A stretch of 64,000 nt of DNA. Source: Ahrensia sp. R2A130. Lineage in GTDB: Bacteria; Pseudomonadota; Alphaproteobacteria; Rhizobiales; Rhizobiaceae. The notes under the pieces are model-generated. The model was given only the letters and a program-made list of their open reading frames with translations, had not been told where the DNA came from and did not search any database. The stretch's first letter is position 1. Every line of letters starts with the position of its first letter. Positions 36,967 to 47,499 of this stretch are shown here, piece by piece. The stretch lies in NCBI RefSeq assembly GCF_000179775.1, contig NZ_AEEB01000005.1, positions 216,837-280,836 on the forward strand, given 5' to 3'. The position numbers and the translations under genes were made by a program.

Positions 36967-38025
36967 TTACTTCATAAGCCGCGAAACGAGTTGTGCTGTG
37001 TAATCGACCACCGGCACGATGCGCTGGTAGTTCAACCGCGTGGGGCCGATCACGCCCACCGCACCGACAATCCGCTGGCCACTGTCGCGATAAGGCGCGA
37101 CCACGACAGAAGACCCCGATAGCGAAAACAGCTTGTTTTCCGAGCCGATGAAAATGCGAACGCCCTCGCCATCTTCCGCCAGATCGAGCAGCTGCATCAG
37201 CCCCTCGCGGGATTCCAGCTCGTCGAACAAATGACGCAGGCGGTCGATGTCTTCGCGCGCTTCGACGTTTTCCAGCAGGTTCGCACGGCCATGGATGATG
37301 AGCTGCGGTGTTTGGTCCGTGGCGGCACCTGCCCATGTGGCGAGGCCTTGGTCCACGAGCGCTTTCGTGAGCGAATCGATTTCATTTTGCGCGTGGGACA
37401 GCCGTTCGGAAATAGCTGTGCGGGATTCCGCCAAGGTGCGACCGGCAATGTGGGCGTTGAGATAATTGGAAGCCTGCGTCAGCGTGGTCGCCGTCAGGCC
37501 GGGCGGTAGATCGAGAATGCGGTTCTCCACCGACCCGCTTTCCCCCACCATAACGACCAGCGCCTTGGTGGCTTCCAGCCGCACGAATTCGATATGGCGT
37601 AGTCGCACGTCGGATTTATCCGCGATCACCAGCCCTGCGCCTTGCGTCAGGCCGGACAGCAGCGAGCTGGCCTCCGACAACACGGCATCGACCGTCTTGT
37701 GGGCTGCGGCATCGGACACTTTCGCATCCATCGCCGCGCGTTCCTGCGCTGACAAATCGCCCGCTTCCATGAAACCATCGACGAAATAACGCAGCCCCTG
37801 CTCGGTGGGCAGCCGGCCTGCGGAAACATGGGGCGCGTAGATAAGACCCAGATGTTCCAGATCACTCATCACGTTGCGAACGGAAGCCGGCGACAGGGCA
37901 ACGGAAAGCTGCCGCGCCAAAGTGCGCGAGCCAAGCGGTTCGCCGGTCGCTAAATAGGTGTCGACGATGTGCCGGAAAATTTCCTGCGACCTGTCGTCTA
38001 AAGCTGATGGAGATGTGAGGCTCAT
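36967..38025 (-). CDS. hrcA: Heat-inducible transcription repressor HrcA
   Basis: A 352-residue repressor that binds CIRCE elements upstream of groESL-type genes. N-terminal winged helix with YLATGEPLGSRTLARQLSVALSPASVRNVMSDLE (about residues 20-53) and a C-terminal sensor ending VGAVGVIGPTRLNYQRIVPVVDY. The start is taken as ATG 38025 (MSLTSPSALDD); ATG 38034 and 38085 are in frame. It is divergent from rph. No CIRCE inverted repeat was seen in the window. Confidence 0.94.
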   Translation of the reverse strand: MSLTSPSALDDRSQEIFRHIVDTYLATGEPLGSRTLARQLSVALSPASVRNVMSDLEHLGLIYAPHVSAGRLPTEQGLRYFVDGFMEAGDLSAQERAAMDAKVSDAAAHKTVDAVLSEASSLLSGLTQGAGLVIADKSDVRLRHIEFVRLEATKALVVMVGESGSVENRILDLPPGLTATTLTQASNYLNAHIAGRTLAESRTAISERLSHAQNEIDSLTKALVDQGLATWAGAATDQTPQLIIHGRANLLENVEAREDIDRLRHLFDELESREGLMQLLDLAEDGEGVRIFIGSENKLFSLSGSSVVVAPYRDSGQRIVGAVGVIGPTRLNYQRIVPVVDYTAQLVSRLMK

Positions 38026-38140
38026 GGATGACATATAGGAAGTCTGCATCGCCGCCTGCAACGGCTCAAATGGTGGCGGTTTCAAATCTTGCCGTTTGCC
38101 CCTAGAAACGCGCCAACCGATTTGTACCGCAGGCTACCTT

Positions 38141-38860
38141 ATGTCCTTCAAACGTCCCTCCGGCAGAGCGCCGGACGAAATGCGCGCCGTCACGATCGAA
38201 CGTGGCTTTTCCAAACATGCCGAAGGTTCTTGCCTCATCAAGTTCGGCGATACCCATGTGCTTTGCACGGCGTCGCTCGAAGAGCGTGTGCCACCGTGGC
38301 TGCGCGGCGCGGGCAAAGGCTGGGTGACGGCAGAATATGGCATGCTGCCACGCTCCACCGGTGGCCGTATGCGGCGTGAGGCGTCAGCCGGTAAACAGTC
38401 TGGCCGCACGCAGGAAATCCAGCGCCTCATCGGCAGGTCGCTCCGTGCGGTGGTGGATATGAAGGCGCTGGGTGAGCGCCAGATTTCCCTCGACTGCGAT
38501 GTCATTCAGGCAGATGGCGGCACCCGTACCGCGTCCATCACCGGCGCATATGTTGCGCTCAAAGAATGCCTCGACTGGATGCAGGCGCGCTCGATGATCG
38601 GCGGCGATGTGCTGATCGACAACGTGGCCGCCATTTCCTGCGGTATCTACGAAGGCACCCCCGTGCTGGACCTCGACTACGACGAGGACAGCGAAGCGGA
38701 TACCGACGCCAATTTCGTGATGACCGGTAAGGGCGGTATCGTGGAAATTCAGGGCACGGCAGAAGCAGCGCCTTTCTCCCGCGAAGAATTTTCGGCGCTC
38801 ATGGATCTTGCTTCTAAGGGCATCGGTGAGCTGGTCGATCTGCAGAACCTGTCGGCATAA
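38141..38860 (+). CDS. rph: Ribonuclease PH
   Basis: A 239-residue phosphorolytic exoribonuclease that trims tRNA 3' ends. The fold motifs are [24 protein letters not shown] and, near residues 75-95, [33 protein letters not shown]; catalytic [19 protein letters not shown] follows. ATG 38141 (MSFKRPSGR) is chosen; a frame from 38096 runs in from the hrcA promoter region. It is divergent from hrcA and 2 bases upstream of rdgB. Confidence 0.97.
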   Translation: MSFKRPSGRAPDEMRAVTIERGFSKHAEGSCLIKFGDTHVLCTASLEERVPPWLRGAGKGWVTAEYGMLPRSTGGRMRREASAGKQSGRTQEIQRLIGRSLRAVVDMKALGERQISLDCDVIQADGGTRTASITGAYVALKECLDWMQARSMIGGDVLIDNVAAISCGIYEGTPVLDLDYDEDSEADTDANFVMTGKGGIVEIQGTAEAAPFSREEFSALMDLASKGIGELVDLQNLSA

Positions 38861-38862
38861 AT

Positions 38863-39519
38863 ATGCGCGCCCTCGACACAGCCAACATCATTCTTGCCAC
38901 GCATAATGTGGGCAAGCTGGATGAATTCCGTGAGCTGGTTCAGCCCTATGGGCTGACCATAACGTCGGCTGCCGACCACGACCTGCCGGAACCTGTGGAA
39001 GACGGCACGACGTTCGAGGAAAACGCCTACATCAAGGCATGGGCTGCAGCTTCCGCCACCGGCAAAGTTGCGCTTTCAGACGATAGCGGGCTGTGCGTTG
39101 CAGCGCTCGACGGCGACCCCGGCATCTACACGGCGGATTGGGCGGAGAAGCCGGATGGTTCTGGCCGCGACTTTCAGTATGCTATGGAAAAGGTCGAAAA
39201 AGCACTGAACGATGTGGGCCTGAAGTCCGAAGATGAGGCTTCACGCGAGGGCTATTTCTGCGCAGTCCTGTGCCTGTGCTGGCCGGATGGCCATGCTGAG
39301 TATTTTCGCGGTGAGGCCCACGGCCATCTCGTCTGGCCGCCGCGTGGCGATAGCGGCTTCGGCTACGATCCGGTGTTTCGCCCGCAAGGCCACACCCGCA
39401 CATTCGGTGAGATGACGGCGACCGAAAAGCATTCGTGGAAACCGGGCGAAGAAGGCCTCTCCCACCGCGCCCGCGCTTTCGGCAAGCTGGCCACTGCGCT
39501 GCTCGAGGGGCGCAAGTGA
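38863..39519 (+). CDS. rdgB: XTP/dITP pyrophosphatase (HAM1/RdgB)
   Basis: A 218-residue enzyme hydrolysing noncanonical purine NTPs such as dITP and XTP. Motifs: [16 protein letters not shown] near the N-terminus, [24 protein letters not shown] with catalytic Asp, and [15 protein letters not shown]. It follows rph by 2 bases and overlaps hemW by 4 (GTGA). Confidence 0.96.
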   Translation: MRALDTANIILATHNVGKLDEFRELVQPYGLTITSAADHDLPEPVEDGTTFEENAYIKAWAAASATGKVALSDDSGLCVAALDGDPGIYTADWAEKPDGSGRDFQYAMEKVEKALNDVGLKSEDEASREGYFCAVLCLCWPDGHAEYFRGEAHGHLVWPPRGDSGFGYDPVFRPQGHTRTFGEMTATEKHSWKPGEEGLSHRARAFGKLATALLEGRK

Positions 39520-40700
39520 GCGAGATTTCCAACCAAGACGATGGCACGCCAGGCTTTGGCATCTACGTCCATTGGCCCTTCTGTGCGGCCAAGTGCCCCT
39601 ATTGCGATTTCAATTCCCACGTCCGCCATCGCACCGTGGACCAAGAGGCTTTTGCTGCTGGTTTCGAGCGCGAAATCGCCCATATGGCCGCGCTCCAGCC
39701 CAACCGGCCCGTGACATCCGTCTTCTTCGGCGGCGGCACGCCGTCGCTGATGGAACCGGCCACCGTGGGCACGATCCTCGAAGCGATCCACAGCCATTGG
39801 CGGGTAGAAGACGGTATTGAAATCACGCTGGAGGCCAACCCCACCAGCGTCGAGGCCGACCGTTTTTCAGGCTACCGCGCGGCGGGCGTGAACCGCGTGT
39901 CGCTTGGTGTGCAATCGCTGCGCGATGAGCAGCTCAAATTTCTTGGCCGTATGCACAGCGCCGACGAGGCCATTGCCGCCATCGGCATTGCGCGCGATCT
40001 TTTCCCGCGCCTGTCCTTCGACATGATTTACGCCCGCCCCGATCAGAAGTTGGACGACTGGAAGGTCGAACTGGAGCAAGCCATCAGCCTCGCTGCCGAT
40101 CATTTGTCGCTCTACCAACTGACTATCGAACCAGACACGCCGTTCTACGACCTGCACAAGAAGGGCCGTTTTGCGATTCCCGATCATGAGCAGGCCGCAC
40201 AGCTTTATGAACTGACGCAGGACATAACCGAAGCCGCTGGTCTTCCCGCTTACGAGATTTCCAACCACGCGATTCCCGGTCACGAGAGCCGCCATAACCT
40301 GACCTATTGGCGCTCCGGTACATGGGCCGGTATCGGTCCCGGCGCCCACGGGCGGTTGGACATGAACGATGGCCGCCACGCGCTCGCCACCAAACGCCAT
40401 CCTGAAAGCTGGCTGGATGATGTGCAGGATAACGGCCACGCGCTGGTGGAAGACGAGACGTTGTCCGACGCCGATCTTGCCGATGAAATGCTGCTCATGG
40501 GCATGCGTTTGCGCGAAGGCGTCGACCTGAACCGCTACACCCAGACCACCGGCATCGCCATCGACCCCATCCGCCTGCAGGATTTGAAGGGCCACGGCAT
40601 GGTGGAAAGCTGGACCGACGAGCAAGGTCGGCCAAGGCTTCGCGCAACGCCTGCGGGATGGCTGGTGCTCGATGCTGTGATTGCAGATTTGGCTGCTTGA
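39516..40700 (+). CDS. hemW: HemW, radical SAM haem chaperone (coproporphyrinogen III oxidase-like)
   Basis: A 394-residue radical SAM protein. The cluster cysteines are Cys23, Cys27 and Cys30 in [17 protein letters not shown]; HemW proteins bind haem and are not oxygen-independent oxidases like HemN. The GGGTPSLM motif and a C-terminal HTH-like region ([13 protein letters not shown]) fit. The GTG at 39516 overlaps the rdgB stop (GTGA) and is preferred to the longer frame inside rdgB. Confidence 0.93.
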   Translation: MSEISNQDDGTPGFGIYVHWPFCAAKCPYCDFNSHVRHRTVDQEAFAAGFEREIAHMAALQPNRPVTSVFFGGGTPSLMEPATVGTILEAIHSHWRVEDGIEITLEANPTSVEADRFSGYRAAGVNRVSLGVQSLRDEQLKFLGRMHSADEAIAAIGIARDLFPRLSFDMIYARPDQKLDDWKVELEQAISLAADHLSLYQLTIEPDTPFYDLHKKGRFAIPDHEQAAQLYELTQDITEAAGLPAYEISNHAIPGHESRHNLTYWRSGTWAGIGPGAHGRLDMNDGRHALATKRHPESWLDDVQDNGHALVEDETLSDADLADEMLLMGMRLREGVDLNRYTQTTGIAIDPIRLQDLKGHGMVESWTDEQGRPRLRATPAGWLVLDAVIADLAA

Positions 40701-40712
40701 TCCAAAACGAAT

Positions 40713-40740
40713 TATCATCCCCGCATAGGTGGACATGATA
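40713..40740. repeat. Degenerate copy of the composite-repeat arm (A3)
   Basis: TATCATCCCCGCATAGGTGGACATGATA keeps TCATCCCCGC at the start and GATGAT-like reverse-complement at the end, and folds into a short imperfect hairpin. It resembles one arm of copy A1 with several changes. It lies between convergent hemW and the HPr gene. Confidence 0.5.
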
Positions 40741-40756
40741 GTCGAGGACGTGGTGG

Positions 40757-41068
40757 CTATTCGCCCTCGCCGAACTTATCCGCCACCAGTGCATCAAGCG
40801 CATCCAAGGCCGCTTCCGCTTGCGGGCCGCGGGCGGTGACATCGATGCAGCAGCCGGGTGAGGCAGCGAGCATCATGAGACCCATGATGGACGTGGCTTC
40901 CACCGTCTGACCGTCTTTCGACACATGAACGAGGGCGTCGAATTGTTCTGCAGTCTTCACGAATTTAGCAGAGGCACGGGCGTGCAGGCCACGAACATTA
41001 CAGATGTCGAAACGGCGGGGGCCGATTTCGGGGGCGTCGAAAAACTGCTGGCGTTCGCCTGCGGTCAT
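40757..41068 (-). CDS. Phosphocarrier protein HPr (regulatory PTS)
   Basis: A 103-residue HPr/NPr-like protein. The active-site His29 is in DICNVRGLHARASAKF, and the regulatory serine region QTVEATSIMGLMMLAASPG places Ser60 as the likely HprK target. The N-terminus is about 15 residues longer than in E. coli HPr. It overlaps the EIIA gene by 4 bases. Together with EIIA and HprK it forms a PTS without sugar permease, as in rhizobia, used for regulation. Confidence 0.94.
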   Translation of the reverse strand: MTAGERQQFFDAPEIGPRRFDICNVRGLHARASAKFVKTAEQFDALVHVSKDGQTVEATSIMGLMMLAASPGCCIDVTARGPQAEAALDALDALVADKFGEGE

Positions 41069-41469
41069 GTGGTGCCCGCCAACACCTGGCTTGCCACTTT
41101 GATGTAACGGCGACCCGATTCGGTAGATGCTTCCAGCGCGTCTGCGATCACCATCTCATCACGTATGGAGGCCAGCTTAATGAGCATCGGCAGATTCAAC
41201 CCTGCCACCACTTCAACGAGGCCGGGCTCCATGACGGAGATGGCTAGATTAGACGGTGTCCCGCCGAACATGTCGGTGAGAATAACCGTGCCGTCGCCGG
41301 TATTTGTGGCTGCGATGGCCTCCAGAATATCCTGCCGCCGTTGTTCCATATCGTCATCAGGGCCGATGGATACGGTTTCCAGCTGGCTTTGTGGACCAAC
41401 GACATGTTCCAGCGCCAAACGAAATTCGCTGGCCAATGCACCGTGGGTGACGAGGACGATACCAATCAT
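41065..41469 (-). CDS. PTS EIIA component, mannose family
   Basis: A 134-residue EIIA-Man-type protein with phosphorylatable His9 in IVLVTHGALASEF. The DGTVILTDMFGGTPSNLA motif and GLNLPMLIKLASIRD are typical. No EIIB, EIIC or EIID gene is near, so it is likely a regulatory phosphoryl acceptor rather than a transporter part. It overlaps the HPr gene and is 101 bases from hprK. Confidence 0.93.
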   Translation of the reverse strand: MIGIVLVTHGALASEFRLALEHVVGPQSQLETVSIGPDDDMEQRRQDILEAIAATNTGDGTVILTDMFGGTPSNLAISVMEPGLVEVVAGLNLPMLIKLASIRDEMVIADALEASTESGRRYIKVASQVLAGTT

Positions 41470-41570
41470 ATGGCGCTGCAGGTCCGACTGTTTTGCAACT
41501 TGGGGACGGCGATCTTTGCACGGTGGTCACCGGTTGCAAGAAAAAAGCGGCCCGTTTCGTCGAAATGAGC

Positions 41571-42026
41571 CTAAAGCCGCAGAGTCCTCGCCTTCGAATG
41601 AAATGCTTCTGCCACTAAAACAGCGCAGACGCCGAGATCTCGGGGCGGCACCCGCAGCAAGGGCAAATCGGGGCCTCCAGCAACCAAAGACAGAGATGTT
41701 GTTTCGGGCACACGTTCTTCCACGCCGGTGAGATCGATGATCAGGTCGATAACCGCGCTATCGACATAATCGACCGGTTGGACGCCCAACCCTCTAAATT
41801 CTGCCAATCCTTCCAGTTCCGGAACCGGTTTTGCGATAATGCGCCCGTGGTGCAGGCCAAGATGAACGCGGTCATCGGCAATCCAGACGGCGTGTCTGTT
41901 TAATGCACGATGAGTGGCGATCAGGTGGTGACACAACATCGATTTGCCACTGCCAGACGGGCCACGCAGCAGCAGGCCCGTTGTGCCCAGAACCAATGCG
42001 CTGGCGTGGATCGGCGTATCAACCAC
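41571..42026 (-). CDS. hprK: HPr kinase/phosphorylase, short C-terminal type
   Basis: A 151-residue protein limited to the catalytic domain, as in rhizobia; the usual N-terminal domain of Firmicutes HprK is absent. The P-loop GPSGSGKS is at residues 22-29, then HAVWIADDRVHL and LIIDLTGVEERVPE. The GTG at 42026 starts inside the chvG stop (8-base overlap), indicating coupled translation. It should phosphorylate a Ser of HPr (Ser60 here). Confidence 0.9.
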   Translation of the reverse strand: MVDTPIHASALVLGTTGLLLRGPSGSGKSMLCHHLIATHRALNRHAVWIADDRVHLGLHHGRIIAKPVPELEGLAEFRGLGVQPVDYVDSAVIDLIIDLTGVEERVPETTSLSLVAGGPDLPLLRVPPRDLGVCAVLVAEAFHSKARTLRL

Positions 42027-43935
42027 GACCGGTCGGCTTGTCGGCGGTTTCAAACAGCGGCAGCACCACGGTGAAACGAGCACCTTTAACACCCTTAGGG
42101 CCAGTCACGTTGGAGGCTGAAATCTCGCCCCCATGTGCTTCGATGATTTGTTGTGAAATTGAAAGGCCAAGGCCGGAATTCTGACCAAAGCCTTCGCTTT
42201 CGGGACGGTCGGTATAAAAGCGCTCGAAAATGCGTCCGGTGTTGTCTGGTGGAATACCGGGGCCGTTATCGGTGACTGTCACCACGGCATCATCACCGGT
42301 GCGCGACAGTGTCATCGTCACACGACCACCTTCGGCAGGCACGAATGAGCGGGCGTTCTCCACCAGATTGGCCAAAACTTGGCCGAGACGCCCGGCGTGA
42401 CCTGCCACGTGCCAGTCCGGCTTGTTGCGCTGGCGTTTTGGTGCGGCAATCGTCTCGATGTCCAACGTCACGTCCGGCATCGGACCCACACGGTCGCCCG
42501 TCATGTGTGCGTAGGTGGCGTGAAAATCGGTGAGCAATTTGGCAAGATCGACGGGTTCTGCATTTTCGCGCGCCAGTTCAGCGTCCAGACGCGAGGCATC
42601 GGAGATGTCGGAAATCAAACGATCGAGACGGCGCACATCGTGTTCGATGACTTCGAGCAAGCGCTCGCGCTGTTCAGGCTTTTTGGCCAGCGGCAGCGTT
42701 TCCACCGCACTTCGAAGCGACGTAAGCGGGTTCTTCAACTCGTGAGACACGTCGGCAGCAAAACTTTCGATAGCGTCCATGCGGTCATAAAGACTGCGGG
42801 TCATATCGTTGAGCGAGCGGCCCAGATGGCCGATTTCGTCGGTACGGTCGGGAAATTCCGGTATGGCCTCACGCCCCTGTTCGCCCTTGCGCACCCGCTC
42901 GGCAGCCGCTGAAAGACGGCGCAGCGGGTTGGCAATCGTAGAGGCCAGAAGGATCGATAGCAGCGCTGTGACCGCAACGGCCACGGCGAATGTGCGGAAG
43001 ATCGCCAACCGTTCCTTGTCGATAATCGCGTCGATATCGCCCGCTTCGGTGGACAGCAGCAACACGCCGAGCACGGCGCGGAAGCGTTGCACCGGCACCG
43101 CGACGGACACGATAGTATCGCCCTTTTCATTGCGCCGCGTTTCGCTGGCGCTGCGCCCGGAAAGCGCAGTCACGACCTCGCCATAAGACGTGCCGTTGGC
43201 GTTCAGCGTTTCGGAATACAGTGGCAGATCGCGCTGCCAGAACCAGTTGCGGAAGGCCAGCCAGTTGCGCTCCAGAAAGCCGCGCTGGTTCGCGCCACCG
43301 GGGGATGGCAGATCGGATCGCAGGACTTGGCCTTGAGAATAGAGCCGGTCGGAATCCAGAATGATGATCCCGTCACGATCATAAATACGGGCGCGGGTGC
43401 GGGTAGGCGAAATAAGCCGCCGCAGCACCGGTGCCACCTGTTCAGGGTTGATGGGGAAGTCGAGATTTTCCGTCTCGCTTTCCATCGGGAAGGCGCTTTC
43501 GCCGGTCTGTAACTCCAGCAGCACGTCCGGATCGATGGTGATGGCATCAATGTCCACGGTCGCTTGTGCCGCGATAGCGCCGGAGATGATTTCACCCTGG
43601 GTAAGCAGGCTTTCGACCTTCGCCTCGATCAGGCTGTCGCGGAACTGGTTGAGAAACAGGATGCCCGACAGAAGCACCACGAGGCCAGCCAGATTGAGGA
43701 AGATGATGCGCCGCGTGAGCGAAGTGAACAGCACCCGCCCGCCGAACCGCCATGCAGCCTTGCGGAATTGTTTCTTCTTGGAAGGCTGGGCGGGCGGGGA
43801 GCCTGCTGCTTCTTTCTGCACATCACCTTTTTGCGTATCCCCGGCCACGCTATCGGCAGGCGCACCACCGGCGATACGCGCGCTCAGGCGGCGTTTTATA
43901 TCACCAGCAGAATTGCGCCGCAGGGTGCGGATCAC
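42019..43935 (-). CDS. chvG: Sensor histidine kinase ChvG (ExoS/BvrS type)
   Basis: A 638-residue sensor. Order: N-terminal cytoplasmic stretch to about 76; TM1 about 77-96; periplasmic stimulus-sensing domain; TM2 about 314-333; HAMP; HisKA with phospho-acceptor His398 in FAADVSHELKNPLTSL; and HATPase (LVENARSFVPAEGGRV, GLGLSISQQIIEAHGG). The partner of ChvI, it senses envelope or acid stress in rhizobia and in Brucella is needed for virulence. It follows chvI by 9 bases and overlaps hprK by 8. Confidence 0.95.
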   Translation of the reverse strand: MIRTLRRNSAGDIKRRLSARIAGGAPADSVAGDTQKGDVQKEAAGSPPAQPSKKKQFRKAAWRFGGRVLFTSLTRRIIFLNLAGLVVLLSGILFLNQFRDSLIEAKVESLLTQGEIISGAIAAQATVDIDAITIDPDVLLELQTGESAFPMESETENLDFPINPEQVAPVLRRLISPTRTRARIYDRDGIIILDSDRLYSQGQVLRSDLPSPGGANQRGFLERNWLAFRNWFWQRDLPLYSETLNANGTSYGEVVTALSGRSASETRRNEKGDTIVSVAVPVQRFRAVLGVLLLSTEAGDIDAIIDKERLAIFRTFAVAVAVTALLSILLASTIANPLRRLSAAAERVRKGEQGREAIPEFPDRTDEIGHLGRSLNDMTRSLYDRMDAIESFAADVSHELKNPLTSLRSAVETLPLAKKPEQRERLLEVIEHDVRRLDRLISDISDASRLDAELARENAEPVDLAKLLTDFHATYAHMTGDRVGPMPDVTLDIETIAAPKRQRNKPDWHVAGHAGRLGQVLANLVENARSFVPAEGGRVTMTLSRTGDDAVVTVTDNGPGIPPDNTGRIFERFYTDRPESEGFGQNSGLGLSISQQIIEAHGGEISASNVTGPKGVKGARFTVVLPLFETADKPTGRG

Positions 43936-43944
43936 GGTATATTC

Positions 43945-44649
43945 TTACGCCTCGCGGAACCGGTAACCGACGCCGTACAGCGTTTCGATCATGTCGAAGC
44001 TGTCATCGGTCTGTTTGAACTTCTTGCGAAGCCGCTTGATGTGGCTGTCGATGGTGCGGTCATCGACGTAAACTTGGTCGTCGTATGCGGCATCCATCAA
44101 TGAATCGCGGCTTTTCACAACGCCGGGGCGTTGGGCCAGCGCATATAGGATTAGGAACTCCGTCACGGTCAGCGTGACCGCTTTGCCCTTCCACGCAGAC
44201 GTGTGGCGCTCCTGATCCATGGCCAGATGGCCGCGTTCCAGAATATCGCCGCCACCATCTTCGATACGGGGTCCACCTTCGGCGCGCGCTGCGGTGCGGC
44301 GCAGCACGGCTTTTACGCGTTCCACCAGCAGGCGCTGGGAAAACGGCTTGGTGATGAAATCGTCCGCGCCCATTTTCAGGCCGAACAATTCGTCGATCTC
44401 GTCATCCTTGGAGGTGAGGAAGATCACCGGCAGATCGCTTTTCTGGCGCAACCGCCGCAGCAGCTCCATGCCGTCCATGCGGGGCATCTTGATGTCGAAC
44501 ACCGCAAGGTCCGGCCGCTTGGCGGTCAATCCGTCCAGCGCAGAAGCGCCATCGGTATAGGTCTCGACGCGATAACCCTCCGATTCCAGCGCGATGGATA
44601 CGGAAGTGAGGATGTTGCGGTCGTCATCGACGAGAGCGATGGTTGCCAT
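43945..44649 (-). CDS. chvI: Response regulator ChvI (OmpR family)
   Basis: A 234-residue regulator. The receiver domain has the acidic pocket LVDDDR at residues 7-11 and phospho-acceptor Asp52 in [12 protein letters not shown], with Lys in FLTSKDDE. The C-terminal winged helix binds DNA ([35 protein letters not shown]). ATG 44649 ([10 protein letters not shown]) is chosen; the frame runs further upstream to 44697 with no support. It is divergent from pckA. Confidence 0.95.
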   Translation of the reverse strand: MATIALVDDDRNILTSVSIALESEGYRVETYTDGASALDGLTAKRPDLAVFDIKMPRMDGMELLRRLRQKSDLPVIFLTSKDDEIDELFGLKMGADDFITKPFSQRLLVERVKAVLRRTAARAEGGPRIEDGGGDILERGHLAMDQERHTSAWKGKAVTLTVTEFLILYALAQRPGVVKSRDSLMDAAYDDQVYVDDRTIDSHIKRLRKKFKQTDDSFDMIETLYGVGYRFREA

Positions 44650-45052
44650 GAGTGTCTCCGAGTGTTCGACACAGTCTGCTGGAATTTCTTCCCGCAACTG
44701 ATCGTATAAGCGCCTGTACCGGCGTCACAGTTGTAATCTAGGTCGTAACATACGGCCTGTGAAGAAGCGCCGGTTCGACCGGTCTGCACCCTTGCTGAAA
44801 TCGGGTCTAAAACAGGCAAAAGACGCGCTCGTTTACGGGAGCGGTAACCAAGCCTGTGAATGTGGCAGCAATTAAACCGATTAATCGCAAATCGAAACGG
44901 TTCGCACTCCATTCGGACGGTTGTCTTGTGATTGTCACGTTCCTAGTGTCGCGCGACTTTCGCAAACAAGCTCCCACCGTCGGCATCAAACCTCCTGCCA
45001 CCAGCAGGAGTGAGAATTTTCTTTTCCGATGATGACGTTTCAAAGGTTCCCC
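44650..45052. other. Intergenic region between divergent chvI and pckA
   Basis: A 403-base region with no gene. It should contain promoters for chvI and pckA. A perfect 7-bp hairpin CTCCTGC-CACCA-GCAGGAG lies at 44992-45010, followed by a T-rich run (TGAGAATTTTCTTTTCC) close to the pckA start; it could be a leader terminator or mRNA stabiliser. Another short hairpin CCGGT-TCG-ACCGG lies near 44772. No recognised ChvI box is claimed. Confidence 0.6.
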
Positions 45053-46654
<1,602 letters not shown>

Positions 46655-46675
46655 GTCTACGCATTACAGAAATAG

Positions 46676-46712
46676 AAAAGCCGCCGACCCATCAGGACCG
46701 GCGGCTTTTTAT
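46676..46712 (+). terminator. Rho-independent terminator of pckA
   Basis: CCGCCG (46681-46686) with A-rich 5' flank pairs with CGGCGG (46699-46704) and the following TTTTT; AAAAG extends the stem. It is 22 bases after the pckA stop and faces the convergent fasciclin gene. Confidence 0.85.
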
Positions 46713-46767
46713 TGCGCCCCGCCAGCAGCCCATTGGCCGCCAGCAGGGCACATAATAAGCGAAACGC

Positions 46768-47307
46768 TTACATTGGCATCAGGACCGTGTCGATCACGTG
46801 CACGACGCCGTTGGACTGCTCCAGATCGGCTGTTGCCACGGTGGCGGTGCCGCCTTTGGCATCGGTGATGATGACGTTGTCACCGTCGAGCGACAATGCG
46901 AGCTCTGCGCCGTTCACGGTTTTCACCATGGCTTTGCCGTCGTTGTCGTTGATGAGCTTGACCACGTCTGCGGCCATCACTTTACCGGATACGACGTGAT
47001 AGGTGAGAATACCTGTCAGCGTGTCTTTGTTTTCCGGCTTCACCAGCGTGTCCACGGTGCCTTCCGGCAGTTTGCCGAATGCATCGTTGGTTGGTGCGAA
47101 CACTGTGAACGGACCGTCGCCGTTCAGCGTTTCGACGAGACCCGCTGCCGTCACGGCTGCGGTAAGCGTGGAGAGTGCATCTGTTTCGGATGCTGTCTGC
47201 ACGATCGTCTTGGAGTGGCCGTCGGCCCATGCGCTTGCGGCCGGGATTGCAAATGTTGCCGTGGAGGCGACGAGGGCTGCGGCGAGTGTCTTTTTCAGAA
47301 AGGTCAT
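46768..47307 (-). CDS. Fasciclin (FAS1) domain exported protein
   Basis: A 179-residue protein with a Sec signal peptide (residues 1-26, ending AASA before WADG) and one FAS1 domain. The hallmark [15 protein letters not shown] is at about residues 65-79, and the YH motif ([11 protein letters not shown]) plus [13 protein letters not shown] near the end. FAS1 proteins are cell-surface adhesion or matrix proteins; the bacterial role is not defined. Confidence 0.9.
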   Translation of the reverse strand: MTFLKKTLAAALVASTATFAIPAASAWADGHSKTIVQTASETDALSTLTAAVTAAGLVETLNGDGPFTVFAPTNDAFGKLPEGTVDTLVKPENKDTLTGILTYHVVSGKVMAADVVKLINDNDGKAMVKTVNGAELALSLDGDNVIITDAKGGTATVATADLEQSNGVVHVIDTVLMPM

Positions 47308-47499
47308 TTTCGAGTCCTTACTTCAATCGGGCGGTTGGAAAAATAACGACAATGCCCGTGGCTGCCGTTCTGACCCAACTACGAATGAACAGGGCATTTT
47401 GTTGCGAAAACTTTTTCATTAAATCTGCGTGCGAAAATGAAACTGTGACAGCGCTTCATCCGTTTGCGCGGTGTTTCCCGCCACAATTGACGGAAACGC

